DNA of 64,000 nucleotides from Nesterenkonia sp. (GTDB taxonomy: Bacteria > Actinomycetota > Actinomycetes > Actinomycetales > Micrococcaceae), in the NCBI RefSeq assembly GCF_029265375.1, contig NZ_JAJUJJ010000011.1:25390-89389 (forward strand). The letters run 5' to 3'. The translations under genes and the position numbers were made by a program. Positions within the stretch are counted from its first letter, which is position 1, and every line of letters begins with the position of its first letter. The notes beneath the pieces are model-generated. The model did not search any database, was not told where the DNA came from, and saw nothing but the letters and a program-made list of their open reading frames with translations. Of the stretch, positions 20,811 through 31,520 are shown piece after piece.

Positions 20811-22373
20811 TCAGCGGCCCTGCTTGATCTTGTTGGTCAGCTCGGTGACCTGGTTGAACACCGCTCGGCGCTCGGCCATCAGTTCGCGGATCTTGCGCTC
20901 GGCGTAGATCACGGTGGTGTGGTCACGTCCGCCGAGGGCCTGTCCGATCTTCGGCAGGGACATCTCAGTCAGCTCCCGCAGCAGATACATGGCGATCTGA
21001 CGGGCGGTGACCAGAGTGCGGTTGCGCGACTTGGAGGTCAGCTCATCGACGGTGAAGCCGTAGTACTCCGCAGTGGCGTCGATGATCTTCTCCGCCGTGA
21101 TCTCCTGTGCATTGTCATCGGAGATCAGATCGCGCATGACCTGCTCAGCCAGCGGCAGGTCCACTTCCTGCTTGTTCAGTGCCGCGTAGGCGGTCACGCG
21201 GATCAGCGCTCCCTCCAGCTCGCGAATATTGGTGGAGATCTTCGAGCCGATGTATTCCAGGACGTCGTCGGGGCATGAGAAGTTCTCCGCATTGGCCTTC
21301 TTGCGCAGAATGGCGATGCGGGTCTCCAGGTCAGGCGGCTGAATATCTGTGATCAGGCCCCATTCGAACCGGGAGCGCAGCCGCTCTTCGAATCCGGAGA
21401 GCTGCTTGGGCGGCTCATCAGAGGTGATGACCACCTGCTTATTGTTGTTGTAGAGGGTGTTGAAGGTGTGGAAGAACTCCTCCACGGTACGTTCCTTGTC
21501 CGCGAGGAACTGGATATCGTCCAGCAGCAGGATGTCCACATTGCGGTAGAGATGCTTGAAGCTGGCGCCTTCGTCGTCGCGGATGGAATTGATGAAGTCA
21601 TTGGTGAACTCCTCAGAGTTCACGTACCGGACCCTGATGCCGCTGTAGAGGCGCTGGGCGTAGTGGCCGATGGCGTGGAGCAGGTGGGTCTTGCCCAGGC
21701 CGGAGTCGCCGTAGATGAACAGCGGGTTGTACGCCTTCGCCGGAGCTTCAGCCACAGCATTGGCAGCCGCGTGGGCGAAGCGGTTCGAGGAGCCGATGAC
21801 AAAGGTCTCGAACGTGTAGCGCGGATTCAGCCGTGAGGTCTCGAAGCTTCCGCCCTCCGGACCGATCGACGCCGGGACCGACTGCTGCGCACCGGCAGAC
21901 GGGCCGCGCTCGGCAGAGCCGGCCGGGTAGGGGACGGCGGTGCTGCGGTCCGGCACCGGGTGGGGCGGAAGCGGGGTGTCGCTGCCGCCCGGAGACGGGG
22001 CAGAGGCGGCAGGGCTCTCCACAGCGGGGGAAGGGGTCTCAGCGGCAGAGAGCGTCTCCTCGGTGGTCCCGCGGCTGGCCTGGGCCTGCTGCTTGTCCAG
22101 GTCTGGATCGATCACATAGGCGACCAGAATGTCGCGGCCGAAGACGCTGCGCAGGGCGTCCGACAGCTCCGCCTGCAGCTGGGACTGCATCAGTTTGCGC
22201 ACCCGCTCATGGGGTACGGCAAGCAGCAGGGTGTCGCCGATGAGCTGCTCGGACTGCGGAACGGCGCGGCCCATATCGGTGAGCTTCAGCCCGGTGATGC
22301 CGTGGTGCTCGCGCAGCTCGGTGAGCACCTGCTGCCATTTCACGGACACGGTGGCGTCGGACTCAGCGGACAC
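20811..22373 (-). CDS. dnaA: Chromosomal replication initiator DnaA
   Basis: [53 protein letters not shown]. Confidence 0.99.
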   Translation of the reverse strand: MSAESDATVSVKWQQVLTELREHHGITGLKLTDMGRAVPQSEQLIGDTLLLAVPHERVRKLMQSQLQAELSDALRSVFGRDILVAYVIDPDLDKQQAQASRGTTEETLSAAETPSPAVESPAASAPSPGGSDTPLPPHPVPDRSTAVPYPAGSAERGPSAGAQQSVPASIGPEGGSFETSRLNPRYTFETFVIGSSNRFAHAAANAVAEAPAKAYNPLFIYGDSGLGKTHLLHAIGHYAQRLYSGIRVRYVNSEEFTNDFINSIRDDEGASFKHLYRNVDILLLDDIQFLADKERTVEEFFHTFNTLYNNNKQVVITSDEPPKQLSGFEERLRSRFEWGLITDIQPPDLETRIAILRKKANAENFSCPDDVLEYIGSKISTNIRELEGALIRVTAYAALNKQEVDLPLAEQVMRDLISDDNAQEITAEKIIDATAEYYGFTVDELTSKSRNRTLVTARQIAMYLLRELTEMSLPKIGQALGGRDHTTVIYAERKIRELMAERRAVFNQVTELTNKIKQGR

Positions 22374-22440
22374 GCTGCTCCCCCTGATGGTTCGGTGGTC
22401 GGGCACGGTTCAGATTGTTCGAACAGTATTCCACAACATC

Positions 22441-22449
22441 TGTGGATAA
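22441..22449. promoter_or_regulatory. DnaA box upstream of dnaA
   Basis: Perfect TGTGGATAA. Confidence 0.7.
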
Positions 22450-22493
22450 GTGCCCGCACCTGTGGGAAACCGGCGCTCAGCGGGTGAGGTGAC

Positions 22494-22733
22494 TTATCGC
22501 AGTCCCAGGGCGCGCTCGCGATTGACCTTACGGGTGGCGCCGCCGATGGTGAACAGCGAAATGATGGTGCCGATATAGAGGAATCCGATGGTCAGCAGAA
22601 ACAGCAGGCCTTTGAGGTGCTTCCCCAGATAGAAGTACTGCAGACCTGCCACGAAGAAGAACCCTAAAATGGTCAGCACCAGCGCAATGCCGGGATCCTT
22701 CTGCGGGCCGTCATACGGTCGGGGATATGCCAT
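22494..22733 (-). CDS. TM2-domain-like small membrane protein
   Basis: GIALVLTILGFFFVAGLQYFYLGKHLKGLLFLLTIGFLYIGTIISLFTIGGATRKVN. Confidence 0.75.
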   Translation of the reverse strand: MAYPRPYDGPQKDPGIALVLTILGFFFVAGLQYFYLGKHLKGLLFLLTIGFLYIGTIISLFTIGGATRKVNRERALGLR

Positions 22734-22880
22734 AGTCCGAGTCTACAGGCGCGTGACGCTGCGGCGGGGCTGCCGGTTTCGCAGCCAGCCCGGGTGCCAG
22801 CTCTGCAGTCCGCTGCTGGCCGGACGCCCCTGGATCGGAGCTGCCGGCCAGCAGCAGGGACTGACGGTCGCCTGGATCGG

Positions 22881-24536
22881 TTAGGCCCGGTTGATCTCCC
22901 GGCGGTTCCACCCCACAAAACCGATCAGGATGCCGACCAGACCCAGACCGGTCAGCACCAGCACCGGCGTCCAGCTGACCTCCTCCACCGGGTACTCCGC
23001 CAGGTGCCCGAAGAGGTTCGCATCGTGCATCAGCTCGGGGACCTCCAGCAGCCGGCCGAAATTGGTCATGAAAGCGCAGTAGCCGATGATCAGCCAGCCG
23101 ACCAGTGACGCAGCGCGCGGGAACCAGCCGAAGAGCGCGACGACGATTCCCACCACTGCGAGCACGGCTGGTCCCTGGTGGATGGTGGCCAACAGCAGCT
23201 CGCCGAAGTAGTCGCCGTCGTCTTCCAGCACCGCTACCGCGGCGGCGGCAGTCCCCAGACCCACAAGCACCAGGATGAGCGCCAGACCCACCAGCAGCAC
23301 ACTCAGATGTGCGGCCAGCCAACCGGTGCGTCCCACGGGCGCGGACAGTGTCAGCTCGGCTCGTCCGCGAACCTCCTCCCCCCGCATCTGTGTGAGGGCG
23401 CTGACGCCTGCCGCTGCGGTGAACAGCGCCATGAACACGGCCATACAGGCCATATAGCCGAGCATGATGGATTCGCCGGTGAAGATCTGGGCGAACTCCT
23501 CGGGTAGATCACCTGCGGCATCCACCAGAGCTTGGGCGTACCCGCCGAACATCATTCCGGAGAGCACCAGGGCGATGCCCCAGGCCCGCAGGCCGCCGCG
23601 CAGCACCCGCGCGGCCACGCCCACCGGGGTGCCCAGCGCCGGGCGAGCATCGCGCCGACCCGGCCGGGTGGGCATCAGGCTGGCGCCCACATCGCGCTTG
23701 GTGCTCAGCCAGTAGCCGAGCAGCACCAGGAGTGCGGCGCCGCCGATCAGCAGCAGCACCGGACCCCACCGGTCCTCCACATAGGGAGCCGTCTGCTGGG
23801 ACCAGCCCAGCGGAGAGAACCAGGACAGGGCGTTGCCGCCCTGTTCGGCCATGTCTCCGCCCATACGGATGACGTAGGACAGCCCGATCAGACCCCCGGC
23901 CATTCCGGAAGCACCGCGGGACGATTCGCTCAGCTGAGCGGTGATCGCGGCCGCACCGGAGAAGAACAGCCCAACGCCGGCCCCAGCGGCGGCCACCAGC
24001 ACTGTTCCAGCCGGATCGAAGCCGCCGACCAGCGCAGCCAGGCAGACCAATACCGCCGTGGCCGCATTGGCGGCGGCCACCAGCAGCAGCGCCGCTGTCA
24101 GTGTGGCGTGGCGGCCCACCACATTGGCCCGGACGAGCTCCGCCCGCCCCGTCTGCTCCTCCGCGCGGGTATGCCGCACCAGAGTGAAGACGCTCATCAG
24201 CGCGATGAGGATGTAGATGAACAGCACGTACCCGGCGGAGAAGAACCGTTCGAAGGTCGGCTCGTCCATGCCGAAGGCGGGGCCGGTCATCAGCCTGCCT
24301 ACGGGGTCGGTGAACATTCCGGCCATCTGAGCCAGCTCCGCCTCATCCTCGGCGATGCCTTGGATCGCGTTGGCGAAGTAGAAGGCCATTACCCCGATGC
24401 CCAGGACCCACAGGGTCAGCCGAATCCTGTCCCGGCGCAGCATGAACCTCAGAAGGGTCCAGGTGTCGTGCAGGGTTGACTCGCTGGCTTCCGGGCTGGG
24501 GGCGTGCCGTGCAGAGACAGTCGCAGTGGAGCTCAT
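22881..24536 (-). CDS. ABC transporter permease (exporter-type, large ABC-2-like)
   Basis: 551 aa, about 12 TMs, ATGA overlap with the ATPase gene. Confidence 0.85.
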   Translation of the reverse strand: MSSTATVSARHAPSPEASESTLHDTWTLLRFMLRRDRIRLTLWVLGIGVMAFYFANAIQGIAEDEAELAQMAGMFTDPVGRLMTGPAFGMDEPTFERFFSAGYVLFIYILIALMSVFTLVRHTRAEEQTGRAELVRANVVGRHATLTAALLLVAAANAATAVLVCLAALVGGFDPAGTVLVAAAGAGVGLFFSGAAAITAQLSESSRGASGMAGGLIGLSYVIRMGGDMAEQGGNALSWFSPLGWSQQTAPYVEDRWGPVLLLIGGAALLVLLGYWLSTKRDVGASLMPTRPGRRDARPALGTPVGVAARVLRGGLRAWGIALVLSGMMFGGYAQALVDAAGDLPEEFAQIFTGESIMLGYMACMAVFMALFTAAAGVSALTQMRGEEVRGRAELTLSAPVGRTGWLAAHLSVLLVGLALILVLVGLGTAAAAVAVLEDDGDYFGELLLATIHQGPAVLAVVGIVVALFGWFPRAASLVGWLIIGYCAFMTNFGRLLEVPELMHDANLFGHLAEYPVEEVSWTPVLVLTGLGLVGILIGFVGWNRREINRA

Positions 24537-25474
24537 CAGGACACCTTCTTCGCAGTGGCGTCCTCGACGCCGCGGCCGTGCAGGTCATCGCCGTAGTGAC
24601 GCATCAGCAGCTGCTCCAGCGTGGGCGGATGCGCCACGATCGAGCGGATGCCCAGCGGCGCCAGACGGTCCATCACCTGCTGGACGTGCTCGCCGTCGAC
24701 CTCGAAGACTGTCCGTTCGCCCTCGCTGCGCGCATCATGGACGCCGTCGAGCTCCCCCAGGAATCCTGCCGGCTGCGCCGTCTCGGCTTCAATGGTGGTT
24801 CGGGTCATATGGCGCAGCTCCGAGAGCGTCCCCGACTCGACGATATGGCCGGCCCGGATGATGGAGATGCGGTCCGACAGCGCCTCCACCTGGGCCAATA
24901 TGTGGCTGGAGAGCAGCACGGAGTGTCCATTGCTGGCCGCTTCCTTGATGACCTGCTGGAAGACCACTTCCATCAGCGGATCCAGCCCGGCGGTGGGCTC
25001 ATCCAGCAGCAGCAGGTCGACGTCGGCGGCGAGGGCGGAGATCAGTGCCACCTTCTGGCGGTTGCCCTTGGAGTAGGTGCGGGTCTTCTTCCGCGGGTCC
25101 AGGTCGAACCTCTCGATCAGCTCATCGCGGCGAGACCGGTTATAGCTGCCGCGCAGGCGCAGGAACATATCGATGACCTCACCGCCGGTGAGGTTGGGCC
25201 AGAGCTCGACGTCGCCCGGGACATAGGCCAGCCGTTTGTGCAGCTCGACTGCGTCGCGCCACGGATCGCGGCCGAAGAGGTTCACCGTGCCGGAGTCAGG
25301 GCGCAGCAGACCCAGCAGCACCCGCATGGTGGTGGACTTGCCGGAGCCGTTGGGCCCCAGAAAGCCGTGCACCTCTCCGGGAGCGATGCTCAGGCTGAGG
25401 TTGTCCAGCGCGCGCACGGATCCGAACTGCTTGACCAGATCCTGCGCATAGATGACCGGAGGGTTCTCGCTCAC
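24536..25474 (-). CDS. ABC transporter ATP-binding protein
   Basis: GFLGPNGSGKSTTMRVLLGLLRPDSG; YSKGNRQKVALISALAADVDLLLLDEPTAGLDPL. Confidence 0.95.
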   Translation of the reverse strand: MSENPPVIYAQDLVKQFGSVRALDNLSLSIAPGEVHGFLGPNGSGKSTTMRVLLGLLRPDSGTVNLFGRDPWRDAVELHKRLAYVPGDVELWPNLTGGEVIDMFLRLRGSYNRSRRDELIERFDLDPRKKTRTYSKGNRQKVALISALAADVDLLLLDEPTAGLDPLMEVVFQQVIKEAASNGHSVLLSSHILAQVEALSDRISIIRAGHIVESGTLSELRHMTRTTIEAETAQPAGFLGELDGVHDARSEGERTVFEVDGEHVQQVMDRLAPLGIRSIVAHPPTLEQLLMRHYGDDLHGRGVEDATAKKVS

Positions 25475-26253
25475 CGTTCAGTTCCTTTCGTGGTGTCCGG
25501 GTTATGGACGCTGTCGACGTCGGTCGGGGTGGCGGTGCTGCCGTCGGTGGTCTCCTGCTGGGCCTGCAGCAGTTCGCCGAAGATGTCCGGGTTGATCACC
25601 GGCCGGGTGTAGAGCTCGATGACGGTCTCCCAGTACGGGCCCGCAGCCTCGGGTTCGTCCTCCAGCGGGTCGAAGTCCAGCTGCCGCTTCATCTGGCGGT
25701 GCAGCATCAGCGAGCCGAACTGCTGCAGCAGCAGCACTGCTGCGCGGTTGCGGGGATTGGCGCTGGGGTAGACCAGGCCGAGCTCCTCTGCCTCCGCGGT
25801 GTACTCCAGCGAGTCCTCGATGAGCCGGTCGAACAGCTGGTCCATCTCCGGCCCGCCGACGGCGAAGGCCCTGACCAGATACTTGATCAGCGGACGGTTG
25901 GTCCGCAGCGCCTCATAGACATAGTTGCGCGGCATCGGCCCCTGATGGTGGACCCCCTCGGTCTTGGCCTCGCGGAACTGCTCTGCGGCATGCTCATCGC
26001 AGGCTTTGCGCAGCCCGGCCTTGGACCCGAAGTGGTGGATCACCAGAGGAGCCGAGACCCCGGCGTGACGAGCAATCTCTTTGATGGTGACGCGATCGAA
26101 TCCGTGCTCGCCGTAGAGATGGATGGCTGCCTGCAGGATCCGCTCCGGCGCCGGCGCTGATGAGTTCCCTGACTCGGCGGCGGTGCGCGGTGCAGGAGTC
26201 TCCTGGGACTCGTGTCCGCGACGGGAGCGGGTTGCTCCGTAGGTGTACACCAC
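25471..26253 (-). CDS. TetR/AcrR family transcriptional regulator
   Basis: RILQAAIHLYGEHGFDRVTIKEIARHAGVSAPLVIHHFGSKAGLRKACD. Confidence 0.93.
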   Translation of the reverse strand: MVYTYGATRSRRGHESQETPAPRTAAESGNSSAPAPERILQAAIHLYGEHGFDRVTIKEIARHAGVSAPLVIHHFGSKAGLRKACDEHAAEQFREAKTEGVHHQGPMPRNYVYEALRTNRPLIKYLVRAFAVGGPEMDQLFDRLIEDSLEYTAEAEELGLVYPSANPRNRAAVLLLQQFGSLMLHRQMKRQLDFDPLEDEPEAAGPYWETVIELYTRPVINPDIFGELLQAQQETTDGSTATPTDVDSVHNPDTTKGTER

Positions 26254-26490
26254 AGGTGGCCTCCAAGCGTGCGTGCGCTGTCGGGCTGAACGCGGCGGGC
26301 ACGCCGTTCAGCACTGAGGTTCTGTGAGCGAGGGCAGAGGGCCGGGCAGGACCCCGCGGCGAGGTATGCCGATTTGACCTGGCGCGGATGCGGCGCGTAG
26401 TGTTGACAGGTCGCTCTGCTGACCTTGCGCGCCCTCGGGCGGCGCACCAGAGCAATCAAGACTTCACATCCATCACTTTGGGAGTACACA

Positions 26491-26628
26491 GTGAGCAAGC
26501 GGACTTTCCAGCCGAGCAATCGCCGTCGCAGCCGCAAGCACGGCTTCCGTTCCCGTATGCGCACCCGTGCCGGCCGCTCCATCATCTCGGCACGTCGCAA
26601 CCGCGGGCGCAAGTCGCTGTCTGCCTGA
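26491..26628 (+). CDS. rpmH: 50S ribosomal protein L34
   Basis: [47 protein letters not shown] start. Confidence 0.98.
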   Translation: MSKRTFQPSNRRRSRKHGFRSRMRTRAGRSIISARRNRGRKSLSA

Positions 26629-26703
26629 GGCCACGCGAACACCTGCGGCCCGTCCCGGCTTCTGGCCGGTGGCGGGTCGTTTCTGTCTGAGACGACCCAG
26701 GCC

Positions 26704-27177
26704 ATGCTCCCTGCGCGCCACCGGCTGACCTCACCGAAGGAGTTCTCCGCGGTGATGCGCGGTGGTGCCCGGGCCGGCACCAGCACTGTGGTTGCCGCCG
26801 TGCTGATCACGCCGGCGCAGAGCAGCAACCCAGCCGCACCATCTGCGGGATGGCAGTGCGGATTCATCGTGTCCAAAGCAGTGGGAAATGCGGTGGTGCG
26901 GCATCGCACCACGCGCCGGCTGCGCCACATTGTCCGGGAGCTGATCGAGGCAGGTCAGGTGAGCCTCCCGGAGGGCCGGCATACCCAGATCGTGCTCCGA
27001 GCCCTGTCCGAGGCGCCCTCGGCCGATCATCGGAATCTGCGTCAGGACACGGCCTCAGCCCTGCGGCGGGCGCTGAAGAAGGCTGCGGGCCGGCAGAACC
27101 CCGGCACCGATTACCGCAGCAGGCAGGTCGCCGCACGCCAGAAGAGTCTGAGCAGCGGGGCGGAGCAGTCCCGGTGA
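26704..27177 (+). CDS. rnpA: Ribonuclease P protein component
   Basis: MLPARHRLTSPKEFSAVMRGG...GFIVSKAVGNAVVRHRTTRRLRHIVRE. Confidence 0.96.
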   Translation: MLPARHRLTSPKEFSAVMRGGARAGTSTVVAAVLITPAQSSNPAAPSAGWQCGFIVSKAVGNAVVRHRTTRRLRHIVRELIEAGQVSLPEGRHTQIVLRALSEAPSADHRNLRQDTASALRRALKKAAGRQNPGTDYRSRQVAARQKSLSSGAEQSR

Positions 27178-27626
27178 GCAGCCCCGGTGTTCCGGATCAG
27201 CCGCCGCCCGAGGACCCGTGGGTCAGCCACCGTGACTTCTATGTGCCGCCCGGGCAGACCCCCGGCCTCCCCTGGTCCCAGCCGAACCCCGAGCAGCTGC
27301 GCCGGCACCGCTGGGGTCCGATCCGCCGGGCGCCGTCGTGGATTCTCATCGGTTTCATCACCCTGTGGCGCCGCATCGTCTCCCCGCTCTACGGCCAGGT
27401 GTGCACCTACTACCCCTCCTGCTCCGCCTACGGCCTGGAGGCCGTCACGGTGCACGGGCTGCTGCGCGGCGCAGCTCTGACCCTGTGGAGGATCCTGCGC
27501 TGCAATCCGTTCAGCAGCGGCGGCATCGATCATGTGCCCGCATCTGGGCGTCTCTGGCGGTGCAGCGAGGTCCCGGAGATTGTGCGGCTCAACCACCCGC
27601 CGATGGATCCCGACGACGGCGCCTGA
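27174..27626 (+). CDS. yidD: Membrane protein insertion efficiency factor YidD
   Basis: LWRRIVSPLYGQVCTYYPSCSAYGLEAVTVHGLLRGAALTLWRILRCNPFSSGGIDHVP; GTGA overlap with rnpA. Confidence 0.95.
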   Translation: MSSPGVPDQPPPEDPWVSHRDFYVPPGQTPGLPWSQPNPEQLRRHRWGPIRRAPSWILIGFITLWRRIVSPLYGQVCTYYPSCSAYGLEAVTVHGLLRGAALTLWRILRCNPFSSGGIDHVPASGRLWRCSEVPEIVRLNHPPMDPDDGA

Positions 27627-27802
27627 GACTCGATTCACAGGCTTCCAGTGACATCAAGTACCCTTAAGGCTGGATTTTTACGTGCCTTGCGTGCCGGGCA
27701 CCCCCTCTGTTCCTGAGGCGGTGATCCAGTTCCTCGCACGGGAGCTGCGATCGCCGTCGTCCTCAGGGACCGCTGCGCCCGGCCTGACACCCTGAGAGAT
27801 CA

Positions 27803-28783
27803 ATGGCTTTCCTAGACGCGATTATGTGGCCCTTCAGCTGGGCCGTGTCCTTCATTCTGAGCATGTTCCACAGCGTGCTCTCTATGCTTGGGCTGCCCAC
27901 CGATTCAGGCTGGAACTGGACCATCTCCATCGTCCTGCTGGTGCTGGTGGTGCGGATCATTCTGATCCCGCTGTTCGTCCGGCAGATCAAGTCCCAGCGC
28001 GGGATGCAGATCATCCAGCCGGAGATTCAGAAGCTGCAGGCCAAGTACAAGGGCAAGAAGGACCCGGTCTCCCGGCAGCAGCAGGCGGCCGAGCAGCAGG
28101 CGCTGTTCAAGAAGCACAAGGTCAATCCCTTCATGACCTGCCTGCCGATCCTGGCGCAGATGCCGATCTTCTTCGCCCTGTTCTGGATGCTGAACCGCAT
28201 CGGCCGAACCAACGGTGAGTATCAGACTGATGGCTACTACGCGCTGAGCCCGCAGGAGGTCGTCGGGTTCTCCAGCTCCGACATCTTCGGAGTCGGTATG
28301 GCCGATATCTTCCTGCCGGCCGTCCAGTCCGACCCCGCCGAAGTCAATGTGCTGGTGCTGACCTCGGTGATGATCGTGATGATGGTCGGCGCCCAGTTCT
28401 TCACCCAGAAGCAGCTGATGAGCAAGAACATGTCTGAGGCGGCGCTGCAGGGACAGTTCGCCCAGACCCAGAAGATGATGCTCTACGTGCTGCCGCTGGT
28501 GTTCGTCGTCGGCGGCGTGAACTTCCCCGTCGGCGTGCTGATCTACTGGACCGCAACCAACTTCTGGACCCTCGGCCAGCAGTGGTGGGTCATCCGCAAC
28601 AACCCGACGCCGGGCTCCCTGGCGGAGAAGGAGCTGAACCTGCGGCGCGCGGCCAAGGGACTGCCGCCGGTGGGTGAAGAGGCCCGCAAGGCTCGCGAAG
28701 AGGCGCAGAAGCCCAGCGGCCAGCACAAGGGGCACACCGCACAGCCGAAGAAGAAGAAAAAGAAGAAAAAGGGACGCCGATGA
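27803..28783 (+). CDS. yidC: Membrane protein insertase YidC
   Basis: WNWTISIVLLVLVVRIILIPLFVRQIKSQRGMQIIQPEIQKLQAKYKGKKD; Lys-rich C-terminus. Confidence 0.97.
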   Translation: MAFLDAIMWPFSWAVSFILSMFHSVLSMLGLPTDSGWNWTISIVLLVLVVRIILIPLFVRQIKSQRGMQIIQPEIQKLQAKYKGKKDPVSRQQQAAEQQALFKKHKVNPFMTCLPILAQMPIFFALFWMLNRIGRTNGEYQTDGYYALSPQEVVGFSSSDIFGVGMADIFLPAVQSDPAEVNVLVLTSVMIVMMVGAQFFTQKQLMSKNMSEAALQGQFAQTQKMMLYVLPLVFVVGGVNFPVGVLIYWTATNFWTLGQQWWVIRNNPTPGSLAEKELNLRRAAKGLPPVGEEARKAREEAQKPSGQHKGHTAQPKKKKKKKKGRR

Positions 28784-29400
28784 GCGAAAACACCACATCT
28801 GAGGACGTTGTCGAGGCCGGCAACGAGACCGCAGCCCCGGAGGAGGCCCGCCTGGTGGAGAACCAGGACGCCGATGGACAGGTCGCGCAGCACCAGCCGC
28901 AGGAGCAGGCCGACGGCCCAGAGCCGGAAGGCGACGACACCGGCAGCGACGAGGGCGATATCGCCGCCGACTATCTGGAAGAGCTTCTGGACATTGTCGA
29001 TCTCGACGGGGATATCGAAATTGAGATCCGCGGGGAGCGGACCTTCATCTCCATCCAGGCTGAAGCCGGCAGCGAAGAGCTGCAGGACCTGGTCGGCTCC
29101 AAGGGCGAGGTGCTGGACGCCCTCCAGGAGCTGACCCGCCTGGCAGTGCTGACCGCGACCGGCAACCGGACCCGGTTGGTGCTCGACATCAACGGCTACC
29201 GCGCCCAGCGCAATGACCAGCTGAAGAAGATCGCCGAGGACGCAGTGACCAAGGCCCGGGAGACCGGAGACGAGGTGCACCTGGAGCCGATGAGCGCCTT
29301 TGAGCGCAAGATTGTCCACGACTTTGTGGCCGAAGCCGGTTTGGTCTCTGAGTCTGAGGGCGAGGGCAAGCGCCGCCACGTTGTGGTGAGCACGGACTAG
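28780..29400 (+). CDS. Jag/KhpB-like R3H-KH RNA-binding protein
   Basis: LDALQELTRLAVLTATGNRTRLVLDINGYRAQR...PMSAFERKIVHDFVAEAGLVSESEGEGKRRHVVV. Confidence 0.93.
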   Translation: MSENTTSEDVVEAGNETAAPEEARLVENQDADGQVAQHQPQEQADGPEPEGDDTGSDEGDIAADYLEELLDIVDLDGDIEIEIRGERTFISIQAEAGSEELQDLVGSKGEVLDALQELTRLAVLTATGNRTRLVLDINGYRAQRNDQLKKIAEDAVTKARETGDEVHLEPMSAFERKIVHDFVAEAGLVSESEGEGKRRHVVVSTD

Positions 29401-29408
29401 GTGGGCGT

Positions 29409-30131
29409 GTGAGCCGCACAGGACACGGCGAACCTGCAGAGGGACCGGACGCGGTGAGCAGTCACGGCGACGGGGCCCAGGAGTCCCCTGCAGAGGCGCC
29501 CGAGCCCCTGGAGGGAGAGCTGCTCCGGGCTGCCGAGCGGCTCTTCGACCAGCGTCTTCCGCTGGCCCGGACCTACGCCGAGCACCTGTGCACCACCGGC
29601 ATCACCCATGGCCTGCTGGGGCCCAGGGAGGTGCCGCGGATCTGGTCGCGCCATGTGCTCAACTGCGCCGTCCTGGGACCTGAGCTCCCGTCAGGGGGCA
29701 CAGTGGCCGACGTCGGATCCGGCGCGGGTCTTCCCGGAATCGCACTGGCGCTGAGCCGGCCTGATGTCGACTTCATGCTCATCGAACCCATGGAGCGCCG
29801 CGTGGACTGGCTGGATGCCGTGGTCAAGGACCTCGGTGTGGACAACGTCCAGGTGATCCGAGCCCGTGCCGAGGAGGTCAGCGACGAGGTCATGGCCGAT
29901 GTGGTCACCGCACGGGCTGTGTCATCACTGAAGAAGCTGATACCCCTGACCGTACCGCTGCTCGATGACGACGGCGAACTTATGCTGCTCAAAGGCCGCA
30001 GCGCTGCTGAGGAGATCGCTGCAGCCGGCAAGGCCATCAAGAAGGCGCGGCTGCAGACCCCGCGGGTGCAGCTGCTGGGTGAGGATATGCTGCCTGAGCC
30101 CACCACCGTGGTGCGGGCGCGGCGGCGCTGA
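29409..30131 (+). CDS. rsmG: 16S rRNA (guanine(527)-N(7))-methyltransferase RsmG
   Basis: VADVGSGAGLPGIALALSRPDVDFMLIEPMERRVDWL. Confidence 0.96.
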   Translation: MSRTGHGEPAEGPDAVSSHGDGAQESPAEAPEPLEGELLRAAERLFDQRLPLARTYAEHLCTTGITHGLLGPREVPRIWSRHVLNCAVLGPELPSGGTVADVGSGAGLPGIALALSRPDVDFMLIEPMERRVDWLDAVVKDLGVDNVQVIRARAEEVSDEVMADVVTARAVSSLKKLIPLTVPLLDDDGELMLLKGRSAAEEIAAAGKAIKKARLQTPRVQLLGEDMLPEPTTVVRARRR

Positions 30132-30174
30132 GCTGATCTGCGCAGCATCCTCCCCCTGGCCTAAACTGGCGAGC

Positions 30175-31062
30175 ATGACCGAATCGCTATCCGAGTCCCC
30201 CCTGGCAGCACAGCTTCAGGACGAGCAGCAGCGCCGACGTAAGCTTTCCGAGCTGACCCTGGAGAAGCCGGAGGAGACACGGATCATCACCGTGTCGAAT
30301 CAGAAGGGTGGAGTGGGCAAGACCACCACCACGGTGAACCTCGCTGCCGCCCTGGCCGATCATGGATTCAATGTGTTGGTCATCGACATCGATCCGCAGG
30401 GCAACGCCTCCACCGCACTGGGGGTGCCGCATTCAGCCGAGACCGACTCCATCTACGACGTCATGATCGACGACCTGAGCATGGCCGATGTGGTGGCGGA
30501 GTGCCCGGATGTGGAGCGGCTCTCGGTGGTCCCTGCGACCATCCATTTGGCCGGAGCGGAGATCGAGCTCGTCTCATTGGTGGCTCGGGAGCAGCGCCTT
30601 CAGCGGGCGTTGGAAGAGTACTTCCGGCACCGTGAAGAGTCCGGAGATGAGCGGCTGGACTACGTGTTCATCGACTGCCCGCCCAGCTTGGGTCTGCTGA
30701 CGGTCAACGCCTTTGTCGCCGCTCGTGAAGTGCTTATTCCTATTCAGTGCGAGTACTACGCGCTGGAGGGCCTGAGCCAGCTGCTGAACAACATCCGCAT
30801 GATCCAGAAGCACCTGAATCCTCCGCTGCGGGTATCCACCATTCTGCTGACTATGTATGACGCGCGCACGAACCTCGCGGCTCAGGTGGTCGAAGAGGTG
30901 AAGGAGCACTTCCCCCAGGAGGTGCTGGAGGCCAAGATCCCGCGCAGCGTTCGGATTGCTGAGGCGCCCAGCTATCAGCAGAGCGTGATCTCCTATGATC
31001 GTTCCTCCACCGGGGCCCTGGCCTATTTGGAGGCTGCCGCAGAACTGGTGCAGCGAGGCTGA
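30175..31062 (+). CDS. parA: Chromosome partitioning ATPase ParA
   Basis: ITVSNQKGGVGKTTTTVNLAAALADHGFNVLVIDIDPQGNAS. Confidence 0.96.
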   Translation: MTESLSESPLAAQLQDEQQRRRKLSELTLEKPEETRIITVSNQKGGVGKTTTTVNLAAALADHGFNVLVIDIDPQGNASTALGVPHSAETDSIYDVMIDDLSMADVVAECPDVERLSVVPATIHLAGAEIELVSLVAREQRLQRALEEYFRHREESGDERLDYVFIDCPPSLGLLTVNAFVAAREVLIPIQCEYYALEGLSQLLNNIRMIQKHLNPPLRVSTILLTMYDARTNLAAQVVEEVKEHFPQEVLEAKIPRSVRIAEAPSYQQSVISYDRSSTGALAYLEAAAELVQRG

Positions 31063-31067
31063 GCGCC

Positions 31068-31081
31068 GTTTCACGTGAAAC
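31068..31081. promoter_or_regulatory. parS: parS site GTTTCACGTGAAAC
   Basis: Perfect 14-bp palindrome. Confidence 0.95.
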
Positions 31082-31506
31082 ATCCGGGCTAGGCCATTCC
31101 GCGGCGAAGCCCCGGCACGTGCGACACCTCGATATTACTGGCCAGTAGCTCTCCATGGAGGGCGCGGAATGTCGATCGGGTGTCTGGGCGGGTAAGCGGT
31201 GGCGAGAACGGCGCCTGGGGTGAGGAACCGCTCTTAAGCCCGACTCTAGCGGCGGTCGGCGCGAGGAGACTGGCCGGCCGATGAGCCGCAGGATGGCGCC
31301 GGCAACCAGGGTGCCGTCGCCGTCCAGGATGCTTGCCCTTGCGCTACCCGGGAGAGCGTGAACCCAAGCCACAGAGAGAACCACGTGTCGCCGCATCGGT
31401 CCTGCTGATTCCCGAAGTTGGCGCTTCCGCTCGATCGGATGGTCGATCCCCCCTACCGATGACCCACGGACTGAGCGGACAGTATGCAGGATGTGCAGGT
31501 CGTGGT

Positions 31507-31520
31507 GTTTCACGTGAAAC
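31507..31520. promoter_or_regulatory. parS: parS site GTTTCACGTGAAAC
   Basis: Perfect 14-bp palindrome. Confidence 0.95.

Noticed and set aside
28745-28783. AAGAAG-rich tract as a repeat element
   Set aside because: Encodes the usual Lys-rich C-terminus of YidC
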